Source: Stylonectria norvegica
Taxonomy: Eukaryota; Ascomycota; Sordariomycetes; Hypocreales; Nectriaceae
Direction of reading: 5' to 3'
NCBI GenBank assembly: GCA_014621405.1
Contig: JAANBC010000005.1
Coordinates: forward strand, 124,001 to 188,000
Length of the DNA: 64,000 bases
Shown here: positions 1 through 10,300 of the stretch, piece by piece
Layout: each line of letters starts with the position of its first letter
Numbering within the stretch: the stretch's first letter is position 1
Translations under genes and position numbers: made by a program
The notes under the pieces: model-generated
The model's input: the letters and a program-made list of their open reading frames with translations, nothing else
Databases searched by the model: none
What the model was told of the DNA's origin: nothing

Positions 1-774
1 CCATACTCGAGGAGGGCTGCACCGCGATAAGCAGGTCCGGAAAACAGGGTCCATTTAGGTACCTCCAGGCTCCATTGACTGAGTGGATGATGGACCCTCA
101 CGCCTTAGAAGCAGCCAACCCTCCATCCTCCTCCAGCTGGAGAAGCCCGCCTCGCGCTCGTGCAACCCTTCTCCCGTCTCCCGATTCTCCCCCGACGCCT
201 CAATTATTTTCCTCTTATCTTCCATCTCCAATCTCCAATCTCCAAACCTCCCGCTCTTGTGATCACCAGTCATGCTCCCCTTGGGCCATGTGCCTTGCGC
301 TCGCACATAGACGAACCAGGGTTGCTGCGCGTGCTCTGCCGCCGACGTTGAGGTACGGCCCGCTGACACCCCCCGCCATGATGCCGCCAGTCTGCTGATG
401 TCAACCCCCAAGACCATATCGCTGAAACACCAAATTTGTTCATTCTTCGCGCTTGAACGACAAGATAGGTTCTATCTATAGATTCAAGTGCCCGACACGA
501 ACTGCAAGACTCCCTTCCATCGACCGACCGACCGACCGCCAGCGATGAAATAGAACTGCGTCGTCTCCCTCCCCGCCAGCCGCCCGCCAACAGCGAAATA
601 ACCCCACCACCGTGGACAGTGGCGACATCAACTCAAACTGCACTGTTTCAAGACGCCCAACTCGCTTTATTCCGCTTTGTTTGACAGTCTCTAGTACGAG
701 CAACAGGCCTCAAGGCGCTGCACTTCAAGGTCGACTGCCAGCAAAGCCTCGTCTGATTTGAGGGCATTCCCAGC
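1..774. other. Upstream region and leader of the F-box gene
   Basis: No gene is supported here. Small open frames exist on both strands but lack domains and have ordinary composition for GC-rich leader DNA. The part next to the F-box gene is pyrimidine-rich and holds a short CGAC/CGACC tandem around 521-538. It is probably promoter plus a long 5' UTR. Confidence 0.5.
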
Positions 775-2835
775 ATGGCCGACAACTTAGCGGCAGAGGC
801 CGGCACTCCGGTGCCAGCCGCCGCCGGCGTCTCCACTCCGCCGCCGGACGTGCCGGTCACAGTCAAGAGCAAGGGCCGCCAGCGTCTGCTCCGCGGCCTG
901 CAACGCATCTCGTCGTCGCCTTCATTGTACGGTCTACGCCGTTCACGTTCCGTCGGCAGCCCGTACTCTACCCGAAGCACCCTCTCGTGTGTTAGTCTGG
1001 CCGCAACGGGCCCGCCCCGGACTCCCCCAAGCGCCGGCTCCTCCACTCCGCAGCCATCACCACTCGGCTATCCCAGTGCCTCAACGCCGAATCCTCATGC
1101 CTCGTCTGGCGAATTTCCCTTTGGTCTGGCGATTCGTAAGGTCGGTAACGGTATCCCAACATCCACTGCCTCCACCTCTCCTATTCCGATCGACCTCAAG
1201 TCCTCCAAACTCGATGGCCAAGTTAGGGTTCGCTCGAGCTCATATCTCTTGCAAAAGTCCCCAGGTCAACCATGGGAGGCTTTGCCCCATGAATTACGGG
1301 TTCACATATTCTCTTTCCTTCGGCCACGGGAGTTGGTTCAGGCATCCAGGGTCTCCAAGTCTTTCTACAAATTTTGCTTCGACGGGCAGCTGTGGACATC
1401 GTTGGATGCCTCTGAATTCTACCAGGATATCCCTGCCGAATCGTTGGCGAGAATCATCGTCGCCGCTGGTCCCTTCATCAAGGACCTGAATCTTCGGGGC
1501 TGCGTCCAGGTCGAACACTACAAGCGAACCGAGGTCATTGTTAAGGCGTGCAAGAACCTGATGAATGCGACTCTGGAAGGGTGTCATAACTTCCACAAGA
1601 ACACTCTCCACGGTTTACTTCGGAGTAATGAGAAGCTGGTCAATCTTAACCTAACAGGACTCAGCTCCGTGTCTAACACGTCGTGCAAGATAATTGCAGA
1701 GTCGTGCCCTCAACTTGAAGCTTTCAACATCTCCTGGTGCGGTAGAGTCGACGCTCGGGGTGTGAAGCTTGTGGTCGAGGGTTGCACAAAGCTGAGAGAC
1801 TTGAGAGCTTGCGAAGTAGCAGGCTTCGATAATACTGATACGGCGCAGGCCATCTTCGAGACGAACAACTTGGAGACGCTGAATTTGAGTGGTTGCCCGG
1901 AGCTCGACGACGCAGCTCTCAAGACCATGTTCCATGGAGTCGAGCCCGAGATTGATATATTATCCGAATTGGCCGTGGTCCCTGCCCGAAAACTACGCAT
2001 GTTGGATCTCAGCCGCTGTGTCCGGCTTACTGACGCTGGCGTCAAAGCAATAGGACACGTCGTGCCGGACCTCCAAGGGCTGCGGCTCTCCGCATGCAAG
2101 TCGTTGACCGATGCCGGCCTCGAGCGCATTCTAGGGTCGACGCCCAGGCTCACCCATCTTGAGTTGGAGGACCTCGAGGGCATCACGAACTCGCTACTCT
2201 CGGAACACCTCGCGCGGGCGCCATGCGCCAGTACACTCGAGCATATTTCCCTCAGCTACTGCGAGAGCGTAGGAGACGTCGGAGTACTCCCCATCATGCA
2301 GAAGTGCGTGCGACTGCGGCAAATCGACCTCGATAATACGAAGATCAGCGACCTGGTGCTGGCAGAGGCTGCTTCCATGGTCGCCAACCGCTCGAAGCGG
2401 TCCATGGATTCAGGAACCTGTCCAAAGGCTACCTTGCAAATGGTGGTCTACGACTGCCAGAACGTGACATGGACAGGCATTCGGGAAGTGCTCTTCCGCA
2501 ACGCGCACATGAGGGCTGCGCTTGGCCGTCCTGGCTGCTTCAGCCGCCCGACCGAGGTCATCGGTCTGAAGTGTTTCTACGGCTTCCAGATGACTGTCGA
2601 CGAACACCATAAGCGAGTCCTACGGGGCGATCTCATCGCCGCTGGCAGGCTGGAAAGAAAATGGGCGGATTACATGCAGGCCAACGAAGAAGCCGGCATG
2701 GCTGGCGCAGGATATCGAAGACGCCGACGTCGGGCCCGGGAGGCCCAGGCTCTTCATATGGATGAGGAGGACAGAGGCGTCGGTCCTGGCGGCCGCCGGA
2801 GGGCCAGGACTACGGGCGCTTGCTCCGTGATGTGA
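775..2835 (+). CDS. F-box and leucine-rich-repeat protein with C-terminal CaaX box
   Basis: Single-exon gene of 686 residues. After a Ser/Pro-rich disordered N-terminus (about 1-160) an F-box spans roughly residues 166-210 (PWEALPHELRVHIFSFL), followed by cysteine-containing leucine-rich repeats to about residue 560 (for example LNLRGC, LNLSGCPELDD, LDLSRCVRLTDAG). This is the architecture of SCF ubiquitin-ligase substrate receptors: the F-box would bind Skp1 and the repeats would select targets. The tail is Arg-rich and ends in CSVM, a CaaX-type prenylation motif, so the protein may be membrane-anchored (inference). FBXL2-type animal F-box/LRR proteins also carry CaaX boxes. The start at AGCATGGCC has an upstream purine-rich context and gives the full low-complexity N-terminus. 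The exact orthologue (Grr1-, Amn1- or Pof2-like) cannot be decided by eye. Confidence 0.9.
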   Translation: MADNLAAEAGTPVPAAAGVSTPPPDVPVTVKSKGRQRLLRGLQRISSSPSLYGLRRSRSVGSPYSTRSTLSCVSLAATGPPRTPPSAGSSTPQPSPLGYPSASTPNPHASSGEFPFGLAIRKVGNGIPTSTASTSPIPIDLKSSKLDGQVRVRSSSYLLQKSPGQPWEALPHELRVHIFSFLRPRELVQASRVSKSFYKFCFDGQLWTSLDASEFYQDIPAESLARIIVAAGPFIKDLNLRGCVQVEHYKRTEVIVKACKNLMNATLEGCHNFHKNTLHGLLRSNEKLVNLNLTGLSSVSNTSCKIIAESCPQLEAFNISWCGRVDARGVKLVVEGCTKLRDLRACEVAGFDNTDTAQAIFETNNLETLNLSGCPELDDAALKTMFHGVEPEIDILSELAVVPARKLRMLDLSRCVRLTDAGVKAIGHVVPDLQGLRLSACKSLTDAGLERILGSTPRLTHLELEDLEGITNSLLSEHLARAPCASTLEHISLSYCESVGDVGVLPIMQKCVRLRQIDLDNTKISDLVLAEAASMVANRSKRSMDSGTCPKATLQMVVYDCQNVTWTGIREVLFRNAHMRAALGRPGCFSRPTEVIGLKCFYGFQMTVDEHHKRVLRGDLIAAGRLERKWADYMQANEEAGMAGAGYRRRRRRAREAQALHMDEEDRGVGPGGRRRARTTGACSVM

Positions 2836-3371
2836 ACCTGCAAGGACATGCGGCTGTTACCGTATGCTTACGAGACACAATGATAACCGAACGGTATATG
2901 GGAGTACAAGGACGACTCTGGGTTTGGATCGAAATGAGGCTTGGTGTCAGCGCTCTAGTGTTTTCGTGTTAGTGATTTGGCCGCCTTTTCTTGGTGGGCG
3001 GCGTCAAGGTAGACTACAGCATTCTCTGTCTGGGTCGGGTAGGTATAAATGTTTGGGGGGAATACATTCAGGGGTGAATGGAACCTAACAAGTGTAGGCT
3101 TTCGCTTCTTTGCTGATGGAGATTCGATTTCATTGTTTCTCGCTAGGGATCTCATGCGTTCAACCAACATGGATGCTCTATATATGGTCAAGGCGAACGT
3201 GGAGCTTTGGGGCCTCGGACTGTCGAGACTCGACTTATACGCATATAGACCATCAGATTATTTCCAACATGATCTTGCTGCCGCTGGCCTTTCCAATCAA
3301 TTATTGGTTCCTAGTTATCATACAAGAACTGTCGCATAGTATCTCACCGAGCACTCTTCGTCTCTTCATGT
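2836..3371. other. Convergent intergenic region
   Basis: It holds the 3' ends of the F-box gene (+) and the bZIP gene (-). I see no additional coding signal; it presumably contains the 3' UTRs of both. Confidence 0.5.
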
Positions 3372-4557
3372 TCAGAAAACCTCGGTGATTCGTTCGCCCC
3401 TTATTGACTTCCACCAACGGGACTGTCTCGTCAGCTCACCATCATCACCACCAACAATATGTGACCACTTATGGAGAAACATCTCGCTAGCCTCCCAACT
3501 ACGACTATCCAGAGGGGAACCCGGCTGCCCCCCTGCCTGTGCCCCCACGGCTCCTCCCCAGCATGTCAAGTGGTTCAACGCATCGTGGAAGAATTCATCT
3601 TCATCAGAGTCAGTCATCTCCTGCTTAATAAGGTTGTCGCGTAGATCTCGAAAGGGAATCGCATCAATGAACGGGTGATGGCTCCTGACGATCTGTTCCC
3701 TCGTCGGCCGCAGGTCGTAGTGTAGCGTCTTGAAGACGCGCTGCACGGTGCCCACGATGCTGCTGTCCTCGGCGGGGCCATCGGCCTCGAGGCGGAAGAA
3801 GGGCGAGATGGCGTCGTCGGAGCAGAACATGGCCATGGTCATGCCGACGTGGAGGCAGTTCTGTATGAGCGCCCCCACGACACACCACCGGTCGAGGCCG
3901 ATGTTGTTGATGTGAAGGTCGGGGATCACGGGGAGCAGCACATTCGACCGGGGCATGGGGATGTGCACGCAGGGGCAGCCGCAGTTAAAGTAGAAGATGG
4001 GATTGTGCGATTCCTCGTTAGTGTAGGCTGAGAGTTGGTTGTCCTCGAGGAGCCACTGGTCGAAATTGGCGGACATCAAGTCCTGCTCCCATATCTCGCC
4101 ATCTTCTCGCGTGGGAGACTTGGTGCTCAGCTGGAGACATAATGGATCTATAGCTTGAAGGCCTGCATCGAGCCCTGTGTCTACAGGGGTCTTAGATGTC
4201 TTCAGCACCATTTGTTGTTCATTCTCAGGTATAGAAGCAGGGAGAACAGAGCCTCCGAGTGCTCCCGCACGACGTTCTAGGTCTTCAATCCGCTTCCTCT
4301 GCTTTTCTCCTGGGAGGCGGATCGTGTCAGCCACTCGATCTTGCACTCGGATCCATCAAGCTCGACCCCAGCCATAAGCCAGGGCTAGGTAAGATGATGG
4401 CGAAATACTATGTGTTGCCGGGCAGTGGCTTACTGTAGACTTTCTGCGCCTCTCGGTTCTGGATTCGTCTTTTGACGGGGTCGCGTCGCGTGACTTTCTT
4501 TTTGCTCGCTGGGGCCTTGTCAGCCGAGGACATGATGGCTTTGGTCTCTTTTGCCAT
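3372..4557 (-). CDS. bZIP transcription factor with C-terminal DUF3425 domain
   Basis: Two exons, 4557-4434 and 4309-3372, separated by a 124-nt intron (donor GTAAGC at 4433, acceptor CAG ending at 4310), giving 353 residues. Splicing joins the basic region RDPVKRRIQNREAQK to VYREKQRKRIEDLERRAG, a textbook fungal bZIP basic region with the NxxAQ/xxR core (here NREAQKVYR) at about residues 26-48. The leucine zipper is weak and short, as is usual for this family. The C-terminal 200 residues (HIPMPRSNVLLPVIPDLHIN onward, ending near SRSWEASEMFLHKW and RQSRWWKSIRGE) match the DUF3425 domain. It is expected to be a nuclear DNA-binding regulator; its targets are unknown. The downstream gene lies on the same strand but is unrelated. 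Confidence 0.87.
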
Positions 4558-4831
4558 ATTGGCTTATGTTCTGCTGGATTTAGGTTGAGAGGTTTGAGAT
4601 GAGTGGAATTCGGGGGCCGGTGGTTATGGAGTCGGAGATGGCTGATGTCAGCCATTTTGACCATGGCCTAATTTGGAGATCGCCTCAACTCCAAGGTAGT
4701 TCACCCTACAAGGTATTTACTCCTCATATAGTGTCGCGGCGTGCTCGAACCCTTGCAATATTGTGCGTATTGTTTTATAGTATGAGCAATTTCTGCATCA
4801 AATCCAACCTCTAAATATCATGTGTGCTTGT

Positions 4832-5747
4832 TTACTTAAGAGGCACGTTCCCATCCAGAACTAAAGGTACAATAATGTCAAAACGTGTCATATAAGCGAA
4901 GGACATTTCAAGTTCACTTACCATCTTTTACTTCTTTTTCCACGGCGTCCGCCATCTCGCCCAAGCTTCCAAACCGCCACGAGAAATCAACTTTCCCTGA
5001 ACGAATTAACTCATCCGGATCACCACCCATCCCTGTCTTCCCCCCCGGGCCTCTCGCGATCCAGGCACTTGTAAGACCGAGTTGCTTCGCCGGTACATGA
5101 TCATGCGTCAAGCTCTGCGCCGTGTGGAGAATCTGGTCTTTCTCAATCCCAAAGTCTTTCTTGAGGTTCTCGAACAAGTAGTCAAAATTCTGAAGGTCAG
5201 GCTTGTAGGATCCAATATCCTCAGCCGTGTAAATGGCATCGAATCCCGGGTCAATGCCTCTCAAAGGCCCCTTACAAGTGCCACTGAACGACTCTCGGTC
5301 GACATTAGACAGAGGCACTAGCTTGAAGTGCTTGTGCAGGCGATTCATAGCGTCAACGGTGTCAGCAAAGGCAGGCCAGGAACTGACGCTGCCACCGAAG
5401 GCCTCGGCGTCCTCCTCTAGGGCCTCATCTGACTCGAACGCGATTTCCAACTCTTTGGAGAACTGGATGTATGTTTCGGCGAGAAGAGCGCTGTACTTGA
5501 GTCCGGGTTTCTCTCGCATCAATACCCCCTCGGCTTTGACGAAGGCTTGTCCAACAGCCAGTCTGGTTGCCTGAGGATCGTTGGAAGCAACGAGAGGGTG
5601 GGACTGGGGGAGACGTGCAATAATGGGCTCGAGATCTCTGAGAATACCAGATTCCCAGTCGATAAGGGTGCCAAAAATATCCAGTGTCAGGACTGAAAAA
5701 GATGTAAGAAGCCGGGTTGGAGGATGAGGAACTGAAGAGGTTGACAT
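4832..5747 (-). CDS. Haloacid dehalogenase-like hydrolase (HAD, type II)
   Basis: Start ATG at 5747 (TCTACAATGTCAACC); the open frame extends upstream to 5846 but that part has no family similarity. HAD motif I is LDIFGTLIDWE near residue 20, with the nucleophilic Asp. Motif II is VPLSNVDRESF, the lysine motif is GSYKPDLQNF, and motif III/IV is AQSLTHDHVPA. This matches the 2-haloacid dehalogenase group, hydrolases acting through an aspartyl intermediate; the real substrate is unknown. The first frame ends at a TGA inside GGTAAGTGA. I prefer an intron from 4921 to 4861 (donor GTAAGT, acceptor TTTAG), which changes the tail to VLDGNVPLK and stops at TAA (4834-4832), giving 284 residues. If the intron is retained, the protein is 277 residues and ends at 4914. 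Confidence 0.85.
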
Positions 5748-6157
5748 TGTAGATCGAGTTACGGACTTTGAAGCACAGAAATTGTGTAAGTTGATAAGGT
5801 AATGATATTCTACAGAAGAAATAACAGTCGAGTATGATGGTATCAAAAGCTATCCTACGTATCATCGTTGAACAAGATGATATTTATATTGTAAGTGAAG
5901 CCCCCGCACATTTGTCTGAGGAAGGGCGCCGCTGCTCGTTGGAGGTTGAAGAGCTGCATAGTGGAATGTGGGGTCAACGTCGCTGCCAAAGTGGAAGATT
6001 CGACCGAGGTTCAAATTCTCTAAGACGAGTCACGTTTTATCAACTACAACATCTCACACATAGATTTTCAACAACCCTAAAACCTATCTAAACGCTCTCC
6101 GAACACTTTGCAAAACGCCTGAGACGAAAATACTAAGCGCATTGAAGCATCAGCAGA
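5748..6157. other. Divergent promoter region
   Basis: About 410 nt between the HAD hydrolase (-) and the histidine phosphatase (+). It must carry both promoters. I see no clear TATA box or recognisable operator. Confidence 0.45.
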
Positions 6158-7331
6158 ATGCCACTCGAGGTTATCTACGTAACCCGCCACGGGGTAAGTT
6201 ACGATAAGCCACGGCCATCCCACTCACCGTCTCGGTGAAGACCTGTTGGTTGGTCTGCAACTTTCAACTGCCAAGTGTTTGCCCGCGTTAACTCATGATT
6301 TTGGCTGTAGTTCCGCTCTGGCTGGCTTGTTGACCCTTCCACCGGTGTGTACTCGGCGTCCATACCGTCGCCAACGGGCATTCCTGCGGACCCAGCCTTG
6401 ACTGCCCATGGGGTCAAACAAGCACGGGAACTGGGCCAGCATTTGATGACGTTGGAACCTCCCGTGGACGCGTCTTCTCTAGCCCATACTACAGGTGCCT
6501 CCAGACTATCGCCCCGTTTGTGGAGCTCAAGCAACAGCAGCTGGAAGATGGACCGGGTGGCCGCGATACTGCTGCGGCAGTAATACGCCCAGAGTATGGA
6601 CTCTGCGAATGGTTCGGATCTGCACCGTTTGACCATCCAATACCTGCGTCACCCGAGAGACTCAAAACAGCATTTCCGGCATACGATATGACCTACGACT
6701 CTGCCCTGACACCATCCAGAAAAGGTGAAACAATTGATGAGTTATACGAGCGCGTTGCAGCAGCAATGCAAGCCATCATTGACCGCTGTGATGCTGAGGG
6801 CAGGCGCGCAGTGGTGCTATGCACCCATGCTGCCGTCGTCATCAGTCTGGGCCGTGTTCTCACGGGTCAGTTCCCGGACTGTGTCGAAACAGAGGATTTT
6901 GGCGCACATACATGCGGGCTAAGTGTCTACCGTCGACAAGCTATGCAGGGGACTGCTTACGGTACGTTCATAGGTCAAGTGACTGGATCCGGCAGCATTA
7001 GAGAACTGACAAACAATGCAAGCAGATGCGTCTGGTTCGTCAACAAGCGAGAGCGCTTCTGCAGGAGACTGGAAATGTGAGGTCAACAGCGACTGTAGTT
7101 TTCTGAGCTCGGGCGAAGAACGCGGCTGGTACGTTGGCACTCTCTTAATCTTGATCTTGAGCTTAGTTTCGGTATTGAACCTCGTTTCGGTGCTTGTCCG
7201 CATCGCCAACCTATATTCGCGTAAAGTCAACCTTGTGCCGCGCTGACGCCAACATCAGGAAGTTTTCTGGAGACGAGTCGTTTCCGGGGACGGGGTCCAT
7301 GTCGCAGCCTAGCGCAGATTCCAAGCTGTAG
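6158..7331 (+). CDS. Histidine phosphatase / phosphoglycerate-mutase-like protein, tau55 (TFC7)-like, frame broken by one base
   Basis: Four exons: 6158-6193, 6311-6961, 7026-7128 (or from 7023) and 7259-7331. Introns use GTAAGT, GTACGT and GTACGT donors. The start gives MPLEVIYVTRHG, where RHG is the catalytic phosphohistidine motif; after splicing it continues FRSGWLVDPSTG. Later family landmarks are ALTAHGVKQARELGQHL, FSSPYYRCLQTI, LCTHAAVVISLGRVLTG (second catalytic His) and CSFLSSGEERGWKF. This resembles the fungal phosphatase-domain proteins related to yeast TFIIIC subunit tau55. The frame changes between PPVDA and VFSSPYYR at 6470-6472: the sequence reads GACGCGTCTTC, one base short of the conserved frame. 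With one base added, the exons total exactly 288 codons. It is either a sequence error or a recent null allele. All splice sites are intact, which argues against long decay. Confidence 0.8.
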
Positions 7332-10300
7332 CAGGTCCACAGCCATGTTGCGCCGTCTTTCGATAAAGCCTGGTAAGACCGGGAGGCTAACAGTGGAGGC
7401 TCAGCTTGTCAGGCTCATATTGTAGGTACCTTCCAGGCCTTGCAGACTCGAGGCCGAGGGCGCGCTCCATTGTCGGTATCCATTATTATCAACGTCAGCC
7501 CGATAGTCTCGAGACACGGGTTGACGCACAGACAGACCCTGGGCCGAAGATGTGTGTACGGCGGAGCTATTGTAGGTAAACCGGTTCAACGGCCAAGAAA
7601 TACTACTTGGCATTGGCATCGGTCGCCACCAAAACCAATACCTAGTCGCATTTTGAGTTTCCACAGCTCGAGATTTCCGACCAAAGAAGGGCACGGCAGA
7701 TGGACACAGTTCATGCCGATAGCGAAGTGCTCTTGGGTGCTGTGTCGACGATTCAAGGCACCTCGTACAGTCCCCCCCCCCCGCAAAGGGCCAGGTCTCG
7801 ATCTGCGCTGTATCTATGTACTGTCGTTTGATCGGATAATGTCCTGGACGGCATCGGAAGCCCATGTGGCCAATCCTTCATCTGAACTCGATCTCGCGCG
7901 CACACGAAGTCCGCGTAGGCAGCGCCCCCGTTACTCGGGATCTCTTATTGCAATATGCCAGTAGACGCGAGGTTGTGCCGGTTATGATTGAAGAGGGGCT
8001 TCGACTTGGAGACGCGCAGCTTTCACGCATGGGCACAGTGTAGATCGGCCTGGTGAGAAATGTACATCTGATCCTAAGACTTCTGAAGAAGAAAAAGGTG
8101 TCTTCTGGATTTCTCTCTTTGAATCGTAGGATGCCACCACACCAACCTAACCCAATGATGCGGAAATCTGAATACGTACTGCGTACTAATATGCCAGGTC
8201 GCGCTGCACGTGACATGACCCATGGGTTGAAGAAGAAACCTGCGACTTGTCTAAATTGTGCCAGGGCTTCTGAAATGCTAGATAAGGTAGACATGAAGAT
8301 GATGGCTCTAAAACTACTGTTCGACTTTGCTGAAGGCGATCAAGTCGGTCTAGGAAATCTGTAAATCGGAATTGCACAGGCAGTGCAGGCAGTGTTCAGC
8401 ATTCAGCCTTTTAGCCAAACAGAAAACTGTCAAAATGCAAGGGACAGGGTTAATCCTTGTCAACCATGGATGCTTCTAATGGCTTTCAGACGTTTAACAA
8501 ACACGTGATACAGCCCGCAACTTTGGCTTCTGCTCGTAGGAAGGCAAGGCCATGTTTTCCATCTGACGTCCGGCAGTGATACGGAATACGAAGTATCAAC
8601 ACAAGAGCGAGCGGCAGGAGTTCACACATAACCTGATAATACCTACCCCCATGTAACCTGATAATGGGTCACTTGATGAGTGACAAAAGTGGGCGCCGTG
8701 AGCTCGCTGCGCTCGGTTCAAATCTTTTGGCCTTCCCTGCGGGGCTTAAAAGTGACCTATTATCAGGTTACAAGGGGGTAGGTATTATCAGGTTATCGTT
8801 TAACTCTTGTGAATTCCATCCCTTGCTGCAAGGCCGGACTCGACTAGCGATAGCGCCGACGGAACGGAGATAGCGTCCGTCACAAATCATGGCTCGGTCT
8901 GCAATTGACCAGTCAGACAGCTGAACTGAACTAAAAGAAAACCCCCTTGCCTGCCACCGTTCTAAAGTTGTCATGATCACCGCCGATGCCCATCGGGGAA
9001 CCATCGGGGAGAAGTGTAATCCGAAGAAAATGACGGGTCGCGAGAGCAACAGAGTCGCTCGTCTCCAGGTGCTCGGCGAAGCCGGGAACTATACGAACCA
9101 TTGACACCAAGTGGCCCCCAGCCCGAGACTAAGCTGGACGGGAGCCGACCGTTTCTTCAACCGTTCTGACTGGTTGCGGCTCTAATACAAGGCCAAGACT
9201 CTGCCGTCATGACCTGGAGACGGCCCCGGCAAGCGTCCGAGTAGTGTTTGGTTGTGGGCACTGACTCAACAGGAGATGGCAAGGCGTTAATTGCAACCAG
9301 AGAACAGGATCAGGATCAGTGTTACGCTGGCCCAACTTAGCCAGGAAATTATGCGCGGGACGTCTCGAGACTAAATAAGAACGAGATGCATTCGGAGAGT
9401 TTCAGGCAAATAAGACATCCAATGCAACAAGGAGATAGGGCTTCGGACGTCCAACAGTGGCGTCACTGGGCTCTTGGAGTTTCATCCTGGAAGATGCCTC
9501 CCTCGCGGGAAGAGGACGCACTAATACTTCGTACCAAAGACACTACGAGCTGCGAACAACGGGCTACGAGCCACGGTCCGCCTTCCGCGATTCCGCGCCT
9601 CACTACTACGCGGCCCAGATGGGCAGTGGAGTTGACGGAGAGCCTTGGGATTGAGCCGTCTGTGTCTAATAAACAAGCCCGAGTCATGTCCGCTGAAATA
9701 GTGTGAGAAGAGGTGCCGCCGTTGTTGTTGCCAACCAGAGAGAGACCCCAAAGGATCAAGGGATAACGCCACATGCTTTCACCATGAGGCATGAGCGACG
9801 GAGAGCCACAACAGCTGCCAGCTCGGCCGCGGGCTAGCGACTAGCGCGACAGGCGCCGAGGGGCTAGGGCGAGTTTTCCTCCCTCTCAACGCGCTGGAGG
9901 CTGGATGTTGAACATGAGTTTTGACGGGGAATTACTCGTGCGCTGTAGCACAGCATCCAATGCCATCTGGCCTGACTCCTCCTAGGAATTCCCATGCGGG
10001 TAACACCAAGCATTGACCTTCTGCATCGCCAGCCAGATGGGGAACAAGCGTGGCCTAAAGGTGCAGGTTGCAGACAAGGCCCAAAAGCAAAGTCGATGGC
10101 TGCTGGTGACACACCCTACGTCCAAGGCAGTCCGTCGATTCAACCCTCGTGCGAATAGGTACGTACTATGACGCCCTGCGAGTTTCAAGGGCTGCCTCGC
10201 CATCCAACTCGATCTTCTTTACATCCGCGATGTTGGTAGATCGTCCTGAGAGGCAGACCCAAGGCAGACAGACACACCCTTCCCAGCAGTTTGGGTCAGT

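Noticed and set aside
8700..8716. Stretch GCTCGCTGCGCTCGG inside the MITE-like element resembles the flank of a pUC-type replication origin
   Set aside because: Only about 14-15 bases match; the surrounding sequence is not vector, so contamination is not supported.
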